Notes under the pieces: generated by a model | Seen by the model: only the letters and a program-made list of their open reading frames with translations | Database searches by the model: none | What the model was told of the DNA's origin: nothing | Shown: positions 49,901-58,385 of the stretch, piece by piece | Position numbering within the stretch: the first letter of the stretch is position 1 | Layout of the letters: each line of letters begins with the position of its first letter | NCBI RefSeq assembly: GCF_015752285.1 | Contig: NZ_JADOUY010000002.1 | Location: 248,001 to 312,000, forward strand | Source of the DNA: Mycetocola_A sp015752285 | GTDB lineage: Bacteria; Actinomycetota; Actinomycetes; Actinomycetales; Microbacteriaceae | DNA length: 64,000 nt | Direction of reading: 5' to 3' | Position numbers and translations under genes: made by a program

Positions 49901-51517
49901 GACGACCTCTTCACGGATCGAGTCGAGCGGCGGGTTGGTGACCTGGGCGAACTGCTGGGTGAAGTAGTCGAAGAGCAGTCTGGGGCGTTTCGACAGCGCA
50001 GCGATCGGCGTGTCCGACCCCATGGCGCCGAGCGGCTCGGCGCCGGTCTGGCCCATCGGGCGCAGAAGGATGCGGACTTCTTCCTCGGTGTAGCCGAACG
50101 TACGCTGCCTGCGGGTGACCGAGGCCGGGGTGTGAACGATGTGCTCGCGTTCGGGCAGGTCGCTGAGGTTGATCCGTCCGGCCTCGAGCCATTCCCCCCA
50201 CGGTCGGGATGCGGCGAGTTCGGCCTTGATCTCGTCGTCTTCGATCAGTCGCTGCGCCTCGGTGTCTACGAGGAACATTTTGCCTGGGCGGAGTCGTCCC
50301 TTGCGCTTGATCCGGTCGGGCGCGATGTCGAGCACACCGATCTCACTGCCGAGGACGATGAGTCCATCGGTGGTTTCCAGCCAGCGACCGGGGCGGAGCC
50401 CGTTGCGGTCGAGCGTCGCACCGACGAGAGTTCCGTCGGTGAAGGTCAGGGCGGCCGGGCCGTCCCACGGTTCCATCTGCATACCGTTGAACTCGTAGAA
50501 GTCCCGCTGCTGCTGGCTGAGTCCTGCCTGCTTCTCCCAGGCCTCAGGCACCATCATCATCATGGCGTGGGGCAGGGTCCGCCCGGTCAGCGTGAGGAGT
50601 TCGAGCACCTCGTCGAACGATGCCGAGTCGCTGGCGCCAGGGGTGATGATCGGGAGGAGGGGACGGATATCGCCGATCAACTCGGACTCGAGCTGCGACT
50701 GACGCGCGCGCATCCAGTTCCTGTTGCCTTCGACGGTGTTGATTTCGCCGTTGTGGGCCATCATCCGTAGCGGCTGCGCGAGCGGCCACGACGGGAACGT
50801 GTTGGTCGAATACCTGGAGTGGACGATGGCGAGTTTGGAGGCGAAGCGTTCGTCGCTCAGGTCGGGGTAGAACGGCTCGAGCTGGAGCGTCGTGACCATG
50901 CCTTTGTAGACGACCGTGCGGCACGACAGCGAGATGAAGTAGGCGTTCAGCTCCCGTTCGGCGCGCTTGCGCAGGCGGAAGGTCTGGCGGTCGAGTGCGA
51001 TCCCGGAGAGCGGCTCGTCGGCATCCGTCGTGTCAGTGCTCGATACGAACAGCTGCTCGAATGCCGGCATTGCGTCGTGGGCGAGCTTGCCGAGGTTGTC
51101 GGGGTTCGTCGGAACGTCGCGCCAACCGATCACCGCGAGGTCTTCCTCAGCGGCGATGCGTTCGATCCCGGTCTTGAGTTCGGCCCTGGCGTTCTCGTCG
51201 AGCGGGAGGAAGGCCATACCGACGGCGTACTCGCCGACGGGCGGCAGATCGAACTCGGCAACCGCGCGGAAGAAGTCGTCGGGGATCTGGGTGAGGATGC
51301 CTGCGCCGTCGCCGGTTCCCGCATCGGAGCCGATCGCACCGCGGTGCTCGAGGTTGCGCAGTGCGTCGAGCGCGTTCACGATGATGTCGTGGCCGGCTGT
51401 GCCACGCAGGGTGGCGACCATGGCCAGCCCGCAGGCGTCCTTCTCCCGTGCAGGGTTGTACAAACCCTGTTTCTGCGGGGTCAGGCTGAACTGGGAAAAC
51501 GTGGGTCGAGGCTCCAT
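46940..51517 (-). CDS. gltB: Glutamate synthase, large (alpha) subunit
   Basis: Makes two glutamates from glutamine and 2-oxoglutarate. The 1525-residue protein has the Ntn-type glutaminase domain with nucleophile C29 (DACGLAM), so about 28 residues should be removed as a propeptide; a central domain; the FMN-binding synthase domain; the [3Fe-4S] cysteines in CIMMRVCHLDTC (near residues 1129-1140); and the C-terminal GXGXG helix domain. The ATG at 51517 has GAGG ten bases upstream. Glutamate made here supplies the amino groups for the nearby his and trp pathways. Confidence 0.97.
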   Translation of the reverse strand: MEPRPTFSQFSLTPQKQGLYNPAREKDACGLAMVATLRGTAGHDIIVNALDALRNLEHRGAIGSDAGTGDGAGILTQIPDDFFRAVAEFDLPPVGEYAVGMAFLPLDENARAELKTGIERIAAEEDLAVIGWRDVPTNPDNLGKLAHDAMPAFEQLFVSSTDTTDADEPLSGIALDRQTFRLRKRAERELNAYFISLSCRTVVYKGMVTTLQLEPFYPDLSDERFASKLAIVHSRYSTNTFPSWPLAQPLRMMAHNGEINTVEGNRNWMRARQSQLESELIGDIRPLLPIITPGASDSASFDEVLELLTLTGRTLPHAMMMMVPEAWEKQAGLSQQQRDFYEFNGMQMEPWDGPAALTFTDGTLVGATLDRNGLRPGRWLETTDGLIVLGSEIGVLDIAPDRIKRKGRLRPGKMFLVDTEAQRLIEDDEIKAELAASRPWGEWLEAGRINLSDLPEREHIVHTPASVTRRQRTFGYTEEEVRILLRPMGQTGAEPLGAMGSDTPIAALSKRPRLLFDYFTQQFAQVTNPPLDSIREEVVTSLKLGLGPERNLLISGPEHARQVVLDFPVIDNDELAKIQHIDPKHGSRTTTTIRGLYRFDEGPDAMRDRLTAICAEVDEAIEAGALFIVLSDRDSNKDLAPIPSLLLLATVHHHLIRAENRLKVGLVVEAGDVREVHHVATLIGFGASAINPYLAMETCEDLVRSGMIEGVTPEKAVRNVIYALGKGVLKIMSKMGISTVSSYAGAQCFEAVGLSQDFVDEYFTGTESKLGGVGIDVIQAENLRRHQAAYPLNTAETSHERLETGGEYSWRRDGSPHVFNPDTVFRLQHSTRTRRYDIFREYTRLVDDQSENLMTLRGLFRLKTADREPVPIDEVESVESIVKRFSTGAMSYGSISQEAHETLAIAMNRLGAKSNTGEGGEDTDRLLDPERRSAIKQVASGRFGVTSMYLTHADDIQIKLAQGAKPGEGGQLPPTKVYPWVARTRHATAGVGLISPPPHHDIYSIEDLKQLIFDLKRANPSARIHTKLVSQSGIGAVAAGVAKALSDVILVSGHDGGTGASPLNSLKHAGTPWELGLAETQQTLMLNGMRDRVVVQVDGQLKTGRDVIIGALLGAEEFGFATAPLVVSGCIMMRVCHLDTCPVGVATQNPVLRDRFTGKPEFVVNFFEFIAQEVREYLAELGFRSLEEAIGHHELIDANTAIEHWKASGLNLEPILIGPEFRPGEPRTHARNQEHELDKHFDVELIKRSHNVLEHGGQIRIDLPIRNTERAVGTMLGHEVTKRHGENGLSANSIEVHLTGSAGQSFGAFLPNGITLRLEGDSNDYVGKGLSGGQIIVHPHRTSTFEASENVIAGNVIGYGATQGSMFISGIVGERFLVRNSGATAVVEGVGDHALEYMTGGLALILGSTGRNLGAGMSGGTAYVFDLQSEQVNREALQSGELELTALGSADVEIVRDLLERHFSETGSELAGRMLADVEGTMNRFVKVLPRDYAAVLRTRQDAVTEGLDPDGDVVWGRILEVTGG

Positions 51518-51536
51518 CGGGGACCGTCCTCACAAA

Positions 51537-51542
51537 GATATA
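51537..51542 (-). promoter_or_regulatory. Possible -10 box (TATATC) of gltBD
   Basis: TATATC on the minus strand about 20 bases upstream of the gltB ATG; no -35 is visible. The rest of the 146-base gap to lgt shows nothing clear, including no strong terminator after lgt. Confidence 0.3.
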
Positions 51543-51663
51543 GCGGCGGTGGGACGACGATGGCCCGGGGACGTGAAAGGGTTCACCGGCCGGCGGGTGT
51601 CGCTGTCATAGCGCACAGCAGGCGGTTGGCTGGGTTGTCAGAAGCCGTCTGGGCCAGGCAAAC

Positions 51664-52644
51664 CTACGATTTTGAGCCGATCCCGCTTGTGGCGGCGGCG
51701 TCTGCCGATGCGGGGGCGGGGTCTTCGGGCTCGCCGAGATCCACATAGTCCGTATCGGTGTGTGTCGATTGTACCCCAGCACCGGCACCGTCCCATTCCC
51801 GGCCGTGCACGTACGGGCTGTGCTCCAACCCGGTGTGACGGCGGGACTGGACCAACAGGATGACCAGGCCGACGACGATCGCAACCAGGGCCGCCCAGAC
51901 GTTGACGCGCAGCCCGAGAAAGACCTCGCTCGGGTCGATGCGGATCGACTCCCAGACGGTGCGACCGAGACCGTACCAGATGAGGTAGACGGCGAGGGCC
52001 TTGCCCCACTGGAGGCGGAACATGCGCTCGAGTACCAGGATGACGACGACACCGGCGAGGTTCCAGATCACTTCGTAGAGGAAGGTCGGGTGGAACAGGG
52101 TGCCTGCGGGCAGGCCGACCGGCCAGGCCACGTTGGACTCGTCGATCTCCAGACCCCACGGCAGGGTGGTCGGGATTCCGAAGAGCTCCTGGTTGAAGTA
52201 GTTGCCGAACCGGCCGAAGGCCTGCGCGAGCAGCAACCCGGGCGCGACGGCGTCCGCGAACGTCCAGAAGCGGATGCCGGTCATCCGGCAGCCGATCCAC
52301 GCACCGAGCGCACCACCGAGAAGCGCGCCGAAGATGGCGATGCCTCCCTCCCAGATGTAGAGGGCGCGCAGCAGGTCTGCTCCCGGATAGAAGTAGTCGT
52401 TCGGGTGGGTCAGCACGTGGAAGATCCGCGCGCCGACGATGCCGAACGGAACGGCCCAGAGGATGATGTCGAGGACGATCCCCGGCTCGGCGCCGCGCTT
52501 CGTCAGCCGGTGGTTCGTGAGGAACGCCGCGGCGATGATGCCCGCGAGGATGCAGAGGGCATAGAAGTGGATCGTAAAGTTACCGAGTTGGATGGAGCTG
52601 ATGTCCGGACTCGGGATGCTCAAGTGGATGGGCACTGGCTCCAT
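51664..52644 (-). CDS. lgt: Prolipoprotein diacylglyceryl transferase
   Basis: Membrane enzyme that attaches diacylglycerol from phosphatidylglycerol to the lipobox cysteine of prelipoproteins. The 326-residue protein has about seven transmembrane segments and the signature GRFGNYFNQELFG near residues 143-155, with the conserved H in HFYALCILAG. A hydrophilic C-terminal tail of about 50 residues is common in actinobacteria. The ATG at 52644 has AGAAAGGC upstream. It follows trpA by 39 bases, the conserved actinobacterial order. Confidence 0.95.
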   Translation of the reverse strand: MEPVPIHLSIPSPDISSIQLGNFTIHFYALCILAGIIAAAFLTNHRLTKRGAEPGIVLDIILWAVPFGIVGARIFHVLTHPNDYFYPGADLLRALYIWEGGIAIFGALLGGALGAWIGCRMTGIRFWTFADAVAPGLLLAQAFGRFGNYFNQELFGIPTTLPWGLEIDESNVAWPVGLPAGTLFHPTFLYEVIWNLAGVVVILVLERMFRLQWGKALAVYLIWYGLGRTVWESIRIDPSEVFLGLRVNVWAALVAIVVGLVILLVQSRRHTGLEHSPYVHGREWDGAGAGVQSTHTDTDYVDLGEPEDPAPASADAAATSGIGSKS

Positions 52645-52683
52645 GCCTTTCTGGGGTTGCTTCTCGAACGTGCGCGTACAACT

Positions 52684-53472
52684 CTAGTTCGCGCGGAGCG
52701 TGCCACGCGCCAGGTCCCGCGCGACGGCGGCGACCCGGTCGACGCCGCCCTCTGCGAGCGCTTTGACGAGGGCGGAGCCGACGATGGCGCCGTCGGCATA
52801 GCCGAGGATCTCACGGACCTGCTCGGCCGTCGAGATACCCAGGCCGACGCAGGAATGCAGGGAGCCGGCTTCACGGAGCCGGGCGACAAGCACTTTCGCG
52901 GCCTGGTCGACGTCGCTGCGGGCGCCGGTGATCCCCATGGTGGAGACCGCGTAGACGAATCCTCTGCTGGACTCGACGGCCTGCCGCAGTCGGGCATCGC
53001 TCGACGATGGTGCTGCGAGGAAGACCCGGTCAAGGCCGGTGCGCTCCGAGGCGGTGAGCCAGTCCTTACCCTCATCAGGGATGAGGTCAGGGGTGATCAG
53101 CCCGGCGCCACCCGCAGCGACGAGGTCGTCGGCGAAGCGCTCGACGCCGTACTGCACGACGGGGTTCCAGTACGTCATGACGAGCACAGGCACGTCGACC
53201 CGGTCGGTGATCGCGCGAACCGCCTCGAACCCGTGACGCAGTTTGAAGCCGTTGGCGAGAGCGTGCTGGGTTGCCTTCTGGATGACGGGGCCGTCCATCA
53301 CCGGGTCGGAGTACGGCAGACCGAGCTCGATGATATCCACGCCGTTCTCGGCGATAGCGACCGCAGCGTCGACGCTCTCGTCGAACGTCGGGAATCCGAC
53401 GGGGAGGTAGCCGATCAGCGCGCCGCTGCCAGCCTCACGCCTGGCGTCGAGGACAGATGCCACTGTGCTCAC
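52684..53472 (-). CDS. trpA: Tryptophan synthase alpha subunit
   Basis: Cleaves indole-3-glycerol phosphate to indole, which is channelled to the beta subunit. The 262-residue TIM barrel has both catalytic acids at canonical positions, E49 (IIELGLPYSDP) and D60 (VMDGP), and the phosphate-binding GLGIST and GSALVK motifs. The start is GTG at 53472, overlapping the trpB stop by four bases (GTGA). Confidence 0.97.
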   Translation of the reverse strand: MSTVASVLDARREAGSGALIGYLPVGFPTFDESVDAAVAIAENGVDIIELGLPYSDPVMDGPVIQKATQHALANGFKLRHGFEAVRAITDRVDVPVLVMTYWNPVVQYGVERFADDLVAAGGAGLITPDLIPDEGKDWLTASERTGLDRVFLAAPSSSDARLRQAVESSRGFVYAVSTMGITGARSDVDQAAKVLVARLREAGSLHSCVGLGISTAEQVREILGYADGAIVGSALVKALAEGGVDRVAAVARDLARGTLRAN

Positions 53473-54680
53473 GATTGTTCTGCTCCCTGATCGATGAGGT
53501 CGAAGTAGCGGCCGGCCGTTTCCATGTCTTTGTCTCCGCGGCCGGACAGGTTGATGAGGATCGTTGCCTCAGGACCGAGTTCCTTGCCGAGGTCCAGCGC
53601 ACCGGCGAGGGCGTGCGCACTCTCGATCGCAGGAATGATCCCTTCGGTGCGGCTGAGCAGGCGGAGGGCGCTCATCGCGGCCGCGTCCGTCACCGGGCGG
53701 TAGTTCGCCCGGCCGATGCTCGACAGCCACGAGTGTTCCGGGCCGACGCCCGGGTAGTCGAGACCGGCCGAGATCGAGTGTGACTCGATGGTCTGCCCGT
53801 CTTCGTCCTGTAGGAGGAAGCTACGGGCCCCGTGAAGCACACCGGGGCGGCCCTTCGTGATCGTCGCGGCGTGGCGTGGCGTGTCTGCTCCCTCGCCTGC
53901 CGCTTCGAAGCCGTAGAGCGCGACATCGGCGTCGTCGAGGAAGGCGTGGAAGATGCCCATCGCGTTCGATCCCCCGCCGACACAGGCGGCGACGGCATCC
54001 GGGAGTGAGCCGGTGAGGTCGAGAACCTGCTGGCGGGCCTCTTCACCGATGATCTTCTGCAGGTCACGCACCATGGCGGGGAACGGGTGCGGTCCCGCTA
54101 CCGTGCCGAAGATGTAGTTGGTGGTCTCGACGTTGGTCACCCAGTCGCGCATGGCGTCGTTGATGGCGTCCTTGAGGGTGCGTGAGCCGGTCGTCACCGA
54201 GACGACCTCGGCACCGAGGAGACGCATCCGGGCGACGTTGAGCGCCTGACGCTCGGTGTCGACCTCACCCATGTAGATGACGCAGTCGAGTCCGAACAGA
54301 GCGGCGGCTGTCGCCGTCGCGACGCCGTGCTGCCCGGCGCCGGTCTCGGCGATGACGCGGGTCTTGCCGATCCGTTTGGTGAGGAGAGCCTGCCCGAGCA
54401 CGTTGTTGATCTTGTGCGAGCCGGTGTGGTTGAGGTCCTCGCGCTTGAGGATCATCCGCGCTCCCCCGCCGTGCTTCGCAAACCGCGGCACTTCGGTGAG
54501 GATCGACGGGCGTCCCGTGTACGAGCGGTGGAGCTCGTCGAGCTCGGCCTTGTATCCGGGATTCTGTTTCGCCAGTTCCCAGGCCTCGGACAATTCATCG
54601 AGAGCCGCGATGAGCGATTCGGGAACGTACCGTCCGCCGAAGTCGCCGAAGTATGGGCCGGTTTCGTCTCGTAGTGCCAT
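53469..54680 (-). CDS. trpB: Tryptophan synthase beta subunit
   Basis: Condenses indole with serine to tryptophan using pyridoxal phosphate. The 403-residue protein has the PLP lysine K90 in NHTGSHKINN, the ETGAGQHG loop and the phosphate-binding GGGSNA. It is the main TrpB1 type, consistent with its place directly before trpA. The ATG at 54680 lies two bases after the trpC stop. Confidence 0.97.
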   Translation of the reverse strand: MALRDETGPYFGDFGGRYVPESLIAALDELSEAWELAKQNPGYKAELDELHRSYTGRPSILTEVPRFAKHGGGARMILKREDLNHTGSHKINNVLGQALLTKRIGKTRVIAETGAGQHGVATATAAALFGLDCVIYMGEVDTERQALNVARMRLLGAEVVSVTTGSRTLKDAINDAMRDWVTNVETTNYIFGTVAGPHPFPAMVRDLQKIIGEEARQQVLDLTGSLPDAVAACVGGGSNAMGIFHAFLDDADVALYGFEAAGEGADTPRHAATITKGRPGVLHGARSFLLQDEDGQTIESHSISAGLDYPGVGPEHSWLSSIGRANYRPVTDAAAMSALRLLSRTEGIIPAIESAHALAGALDLGKELGPEATILINLSGRGDKDMETAGRYFDLIDQGAEQS

Positions 54681-54682
54681 GG

Positions 54683-55453
54683 TTATACCGCCAGGAATTC
54701 GCCGAGGGTGAGGATGGGGTCGCTCGTGACGAGCGCTTCCCCGATGAGTACGACATCCGCGCCCGCATCGCGGTAGTGCGCCACGTCCGCGGGACGCAGC
54801 ACCGCCGATTCGGCCACGCGCACGACACCGGACGGGATCTGTGGCGCGAGACTGCCGAACAGGTCCCGGTCGAGTTCGAACGTCGAGAGGTTGCGGGCGT
54901 TGACGCCGATGAGACCCGCGCCGAGATCGAGCGCGCGTTCGAGTTCGTCTGCGCTGTGCGTCTCGACGAGCGCCGTCATGCCGAGTTCGGTGATGAGGGT
55001 GTAGAGCTCGGTCAGCGTGCGCTGGTCGAGCGCCGCAACGATGAGGAGAGCGAGGTCGGCTCCTGCCGCGCGGGCTTCGAACACCTGGTACGGGATCGAG
55101 ATGAAGTCCTTGCGCAGCACGGGGATGCCGACGGAGGCACGGACATCGATGAGGTCGTCGAGTGACCCCTTGAACTTGCGGCCTTCGGTGAGCACGCTGA
55201 TCGCGCTCGCCCCTCCACGTTCGTAGGAGACGGCGAGCTGCGCGGGGTCGGGGATGTCGGCGAGGTCGCCGCGCGATGGGCTCGCGCGCTTGACCTCGGC
55301 GATGATTTTGACCCGCTCGGCCGGTGACAGCGCGGAGAGGGCGTCGAGAGGCGGCGCGGCATCCGCTGCTGCGGATTCAACACGGGAAAGCGGGCGCAGG
55401 AGTTCGCGCTCGCGAGCGTCGTGGAGTGCGCCAGCCGTGAGATCGGCCAGCAC
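54683..55453 (-). CDS. trpC: Indole-3-glycerol phosphate synthase
   Basis: Closes the indole ring from carboxyphenylamino-deoxyribulose phosphate. The 256-residue single-domain enzyme has IIAEVKRASPSRG (catalytic E and K), VLRKDFI and GVNARNL. TrpF is not fused; in many actinobacteria a HisA-like PriA isomerase covers that step, and no trpF is in the window. The start is GTG at 55453, four bases after the stop of the HGxxPAAW gene. Confidence 0.96.
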   Translation of the reverse strand: MLADLTAGALHDARERELLRPLSRVESAAADAAPPLDALSALSPAERVKIIAEVKRASPSRGDLADIPDPAQLAVSYERGGASAISVLTEGRKFKGSLDDLIDVRASVGIPVLRKDFISIPYQVFEARAAGADLALLIVAALDQRTLTELYTLITELGMTALVETHSADELERALDLGAGLIGVNARNLSTFELDRDLFGSLAPQIPSGVVRVAESAVLRPADVAHYRDAGADVVLIGEALVTSDPILTLGEFLAV

Positions 55454-55457
55454 GGGG

Positions 55458-55688
55458 TCAGTGACCCTTCGGGTCGGACTTCGCGCCGTTGACGCCGTAG
55501 CCGGCTTTCTTCATGATCCAGCCGAGGAGCGCACCGGCGGCGAGGAGCCCGGCCGACGCCCAGACGAGCCAGGCCTGGTCGAACCAGAAGGCGAACGTGC
55601 CGAGTGTGAATGCGATCAGCATCACCGTCACGGCCGTCCAGGCGGCCGGTGAGTGGCCGTGTCCTTGGTCTGTCGACTCTGCGCTCAT
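55458..55688 (-). CDS. HGxxPAAW-motif small membrane protein
   Basis: A 76-residue protein with the motif HGHSPAAW (residues 10-17) followed by two transmembrane segments (about 19-37 and 40-58) and a basic tail. Proteins with this motif sit before trpC in many actinobacteria; function is unknown. The ATG at 55688 has AAGGAG seven bases upstream, a strong site. A TAGACT -10 about 30 bases upstream suggests it begins a separate transcript with trpC-trpB-trpA. Confidence 0.85.
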   Translation of the reverse strand: MSAESTDQGHGHSPAAWTAVTVMLIAFTLGTFAFWFDQAWLVWASAGLLAAGALLGWIMKKAGYGVNGAKSDPKGH

Positions 55689-55717
55689 GGAACTCCTTCA
55701 GTATTCAGTGCCGGTCA

Positions 55718-55723
55718 AGTCTA
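55718..55723 (-). promoter_or_regulatory. Probable internal -10 (TAGACT) for HGxxPAAW-trpCBA
   Basis: TAGACT on the minus strand gives a leader of about 23 bases before the ATG at 55688. The -35 region is not consensus. The leader is too short for a Trp-codon attenuator, and none is seen in the 183-base gap. Confidence 0.4.
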
Positions 55724-55871
55724 CCGGGTGCAGAGGACCGGTGCCGTTGCCCGGCCGCGTGTGCGTGAACGCCCCGGTGCTCAGACGATTTCGGCGGTTT
55801 TGCGGCGTGAAACGCAGCCCTTTCTGTCGTCGCACGACCGTGGCTGCGCTTCCCGTCGCCGTGGGGGCCCG

Positions 55872-56486
55872 TCAGCGGGTCGGATCGTCTCCGCGGGTGA
55901 GGTCGTCCCAGCTGTCGACGCTGTCCGGCATCGCATCGCCGTCGACGGGTTCGAGCCGGACGGCCGAATACTTGCGCGAAGACGACGGCCAGCCGCGCCC
56001 GGAGATCGCGATCGCGACCCCGGTGAGGGCGAGCAGGATGCCGAAGAGAAGCGTGAGAATCGGCCAGATCGTCAGCGAGGTGGCTGAGACGATGTCGGCG
56101 ATCGACGACGAACCGGCGATTCCGGTAGCCGTCGTGACCGCCGCCTCGCTCGCGCCGATGGGAGACGTCAGCACGAGGATCGCCGAGAGAGCGATGCAGA
56201 CGCCGAGGACCGCGTCGAGCACTCCGAGGAGGATCCGGAACAGGACCCCGGCGATCGCCAGGGCTGCCGTGAGGGCGAGACCGGCCAGGGCCAGTGCGGC
56301 GAGAGCAGGTGCTGCGGTGTTGCCGTCGACGGTGACAGCCGCAGTGGCCGAGCCCTCGACGAGCTGCACGTCGAGCCAGGTCTGGGTCCATGCGACGAGG
56401 GTGAGGGCCGAGAGCGCCAGCGAGGCGACGATCAGGATGTATTTGACCCGTTTGCCCCTCACCGGTGTTGCCGGCTCGGTGGTCAT
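55872..56486 (-). CDS. Trp-operon-associated integral membrane protein
   Basis: A 204-residue protein with four transmembrane segments (about 14-34, 58-80, 84-107 and 140-162) and the TLVAWTQTWLDV segment typical of the family found between trpE and trpC in actinobacteria (TIGR02234 type). Function is unknown; a role in tryptophan or precursor transport has been suggested by context only. The ATG at 56486 overlaps the trpE stop by four bases, so translation is coupled. Confidence 0.85.
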   Translation of the reverse strand: MTTEPATPVRGKRVKYILIVASLALSALTLVAWTQTWLDVQLVEGSATAAVTVDGNTAAPALAALALAGLALTAALAIAGVLFRILLGVLDAVLGVCIALSAILVLTSPIGASEAAVTTATGIAGSSSIADIVSATSLTIWPILTLLFGILLALTGVAIAISGRGWPSSSRKYSAVRLEPVDGDAMPDSVDSWDDLTRGDDPTR

Positions 56487-58015
56487 CGAACGCGCTTCAT
56501 GGCGTTGGCGACGGCAACCGCCCGCAGGGGCGCAGCGGCTTTGTTCTGCGACTCCTGGTATTCGCTCTCCGGGTCTGAGTCGGCGACGAGGCCTCCTCCG
56601 GCCTGCACGTGGGCAACCCCGTCGACGATCGTTGCCGTGCGGATGGCGATCGCCAGGTCGGTGTCGCCGGAGAACGCGAAGTAGCCGACGACGCCGCCGT
56701 AGACCCCGCGCTGGGCGGGTTCCAGTTCGTCGATGATCTCGAGCGCGCGCGGCTTCGGAGCGCCGGAGAGGGTGCCGGCCGGGAATGTTGCTGTGAAGAC
56801 ATCGATCGGGGATGCGGAGTCCGACAGCGTGCCCTCGACGCTGGAGACGAGGTGCATGATGTGGCTGAACCGCTCGATGCGCATGAACTCGGTCACCTCG
56901 ACGCTGCCCGGCGTGCAGACCTTAAGCAGGTCGTTGCGTGCCAGGTCGACGAGCATGAGGTGTTCGGCGCGTTCCTTCGCATCGGCGGAGAGTTCTGCAG
57001 CGAGCTCGACATCTCGCTCGGGCGTGTCGCCGCGGGGTTTCGAGCCGGCGATCGGGTGCGTGAACACCCGCTTGTCCTGCACTTTGACGAGCGCTTCGGG
57101 GCTCGATCCGACGATCGAGTATGGCTTGCCGTCGACGGTGTGCAGGGTGAGCAGGTACATGTACGGGCTCGGGTTGAGGCTGCGCAGGATCCGGTAGACA
57201 TCGATCGGTTCCGCATGGCAGTCCTGGTCGAACCGCTGCGAGACCACGACCTGGAAGATGTCACCGTCCCTGATCCGCTCTTTCGAGGTAACGACTGCGT
57301 CGAGAAAGTCAGCCTTCTTCGTGCGGTAGCGCGGCTCGGCCGGAGTGGCGAGATCGACTTCGGCCAGCCAGGCGTCGCTGGGTTTGGCCAGCTGTGTCTG
57401 CATGGCGTCGAGACGTGTCTGCGCCGCCTTCCACAGGGTGTTTGTGTCGTCGAGACCGTCGTTGAGCACGTTGGCGATGAGCTGGACGGTGCCGTTGCGG
57501 TGATCGAGCACGACGAGGTCAGCGACGAAGCAGAGCGCCTGGCCCGGTACGTCGAACTCGCGGGGCGGACGGTGGGGCAGGTGTTCGATCTGCCTGATCG
57601 CCTCCCAGCCGATGAACCCGACGAGTCCGCCGGTGAGGGGCGGATGCCCGTCGACGTGCGGAGTCTCCCAGCGACGATGGAGCTCGGCGATGGCCTGGAG
57701 GGGGCGCAACTTGTCCGGGTCGCCGAGCGCACGCGCCCCAGACAACCCGTAGTCGATCCACCTGACGCTGTCGTTGTGCTGGGTGAGGACCCCGAACGAC
57801 GACACTCCGACGAACGAGAACCGTGACCAGATACCCCCCTGTTCGGCGGACTCGAGCAGGAAACTTCCCGGTTTGCCGATCGCCAGCTTGCGGTAGATCC
57901 CCACAGGCGTCTCACCGTCGGCGAAGAGCTCACGGATGACGGGGATGACGCGGTGGTCTTTGGCGAGGACATCGAATTCCGCCCGCGCCGTCGTTCCCGC
58001 TCCGCTAGTTTTCAT
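56483..58015 (-). CDS. trpE: Anthranilate synthase component I
   Basis: Makes anthranilate from chorismate. The 510-residue protein has the Trp feedback-site motif LLES (residues 53-56), NPSPYMYLL, and the catalytic chorismate-binding core (IAGSKPRGDTPERD and GAPKPRALEIIDELEP). It lacks a fused glutaminase, so TrpG must be encoded elsewhere. The ATG at 58015 lies inside the last codons of hisI with GAGAG eight bases upstream; a GTG at 58024 is less well spaced. The 11-base overlap couples tryptophan to histidine synthesis. Confidence 0.96.
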   Translation of the reverse strand: MKTSGAGTTARAEFDVLAKDHRVIPVIRELFADGETPVGIYRKLAIGKPGSFLLESAEQGGIWSRFSFVGVSSFGVLTQHNDSVRWIDYGLSGARALGDPDKLRPLQAIAELHRRWETPHVDGHPPLTGGLVGFIGWEAIRQIEHLPHRPPREFDVPGQALCFVADLVVLDHRNGTVQLIANVLNDGLDDTNTLWKAAQTRLDAMQTQLAKPSDAWLAEVDLATPAEPRYRTKKADFLDAVVTSKERIRDGDIFQVVVSQRFDQDCHAEPIDVYRILRSLNPSPYMYLLTLHTVDGKPYSIVGSSPEALVKVQDKRVFTHPIAGSKPRGDTPERDVELAAELSADAKERAEHLMLVDLARNDLLKVCTPGSVEVTEFMRIERFSHIMHLVSSVEGTLSDSASPIDVFTATFPAGTLSGAPKPRALEIIDELEPAQRGVYGGVVGYFAFSGDTDLAIAIRTATIVDGVAHVQAGGGLVADSDPESEYQESQNKAAAPLRAVAVANAMKRVR

Positions 58016-58385
58016 CGTCGGCACTCTCGCTGTCTGGTTCGTCGCCGATCGCCGGGCTGAGCTCGTGAGCGTCGAAGCAGGTTCGGGTTCCGGTGTGGCA
58101 GGCGACGCCGACCTGTTCGACCCGGATGAGAAGCGTGTCCGCGTCGCAGTCGAGTGCGGCGCCCTTCACGTACTGGGCGTTTCCGGAGGTGTCGCCCTTG
58201 CGCCAGTACTCCTGACGGGACCGGGACCAGAAAGTGACTCTACCTTCGCTGAGGGTACGTCTGACCGCCTCATCGTTCATGTATCCGAGCATCAGCACCT
58301 CACCGGTGTCCCACTGCTGGATGATCGCGGGGACGAGTCCGTCAGCGTCGAACTGAATCTGCTCGATGGTCGATGACACACTCAT
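58005..58385 (-). CDS. hisI: Phosphoribosyl-AMP cyclohydrolase
   Basis: Third step of histidine synthesis, opening the adenine ring of phosphoribosyl-AMP. The 126-residue single-function enzyme has zinc cysteines C80, C96 and C103 (CHTGTRTCF) and metal-binding aspartates around LDCDAD. The phosphoribosyl-ATP pyrophosphatase domain is separate (hisE at 60060-60323). The ATG at 58385 overlaps the hisF stop by four bases. Confidence 0.96.
   Translation of the reverse strand: MSVSSTIEQIQFDADGLVPAIIQQWDTGEVLMLGYMNDEAVRRTLSEGRVTFWSRSRQEYWRKGDTSGNAQYVKGAALDCDADTLLIRVEQVGVACHTGTRTCFDAHELSPAIGDEPDSESADDEN

Noticed and set aside
55817..55832. 16-base match (GCCCTTTCTGTCGTCG) to the tandem repeat at 40496-40511
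   Set aside because: A single 16-mer shared within 64 kb of high-GC DNA is expected about once by chance, and no gene signal is shared.
55689..55871. Trp attenuator or leader peptide before trpC
   Set aside because: No short frame with tandem Trp codons and no terminator/antiterminator pair; the predicted leader is only about 23 bases.
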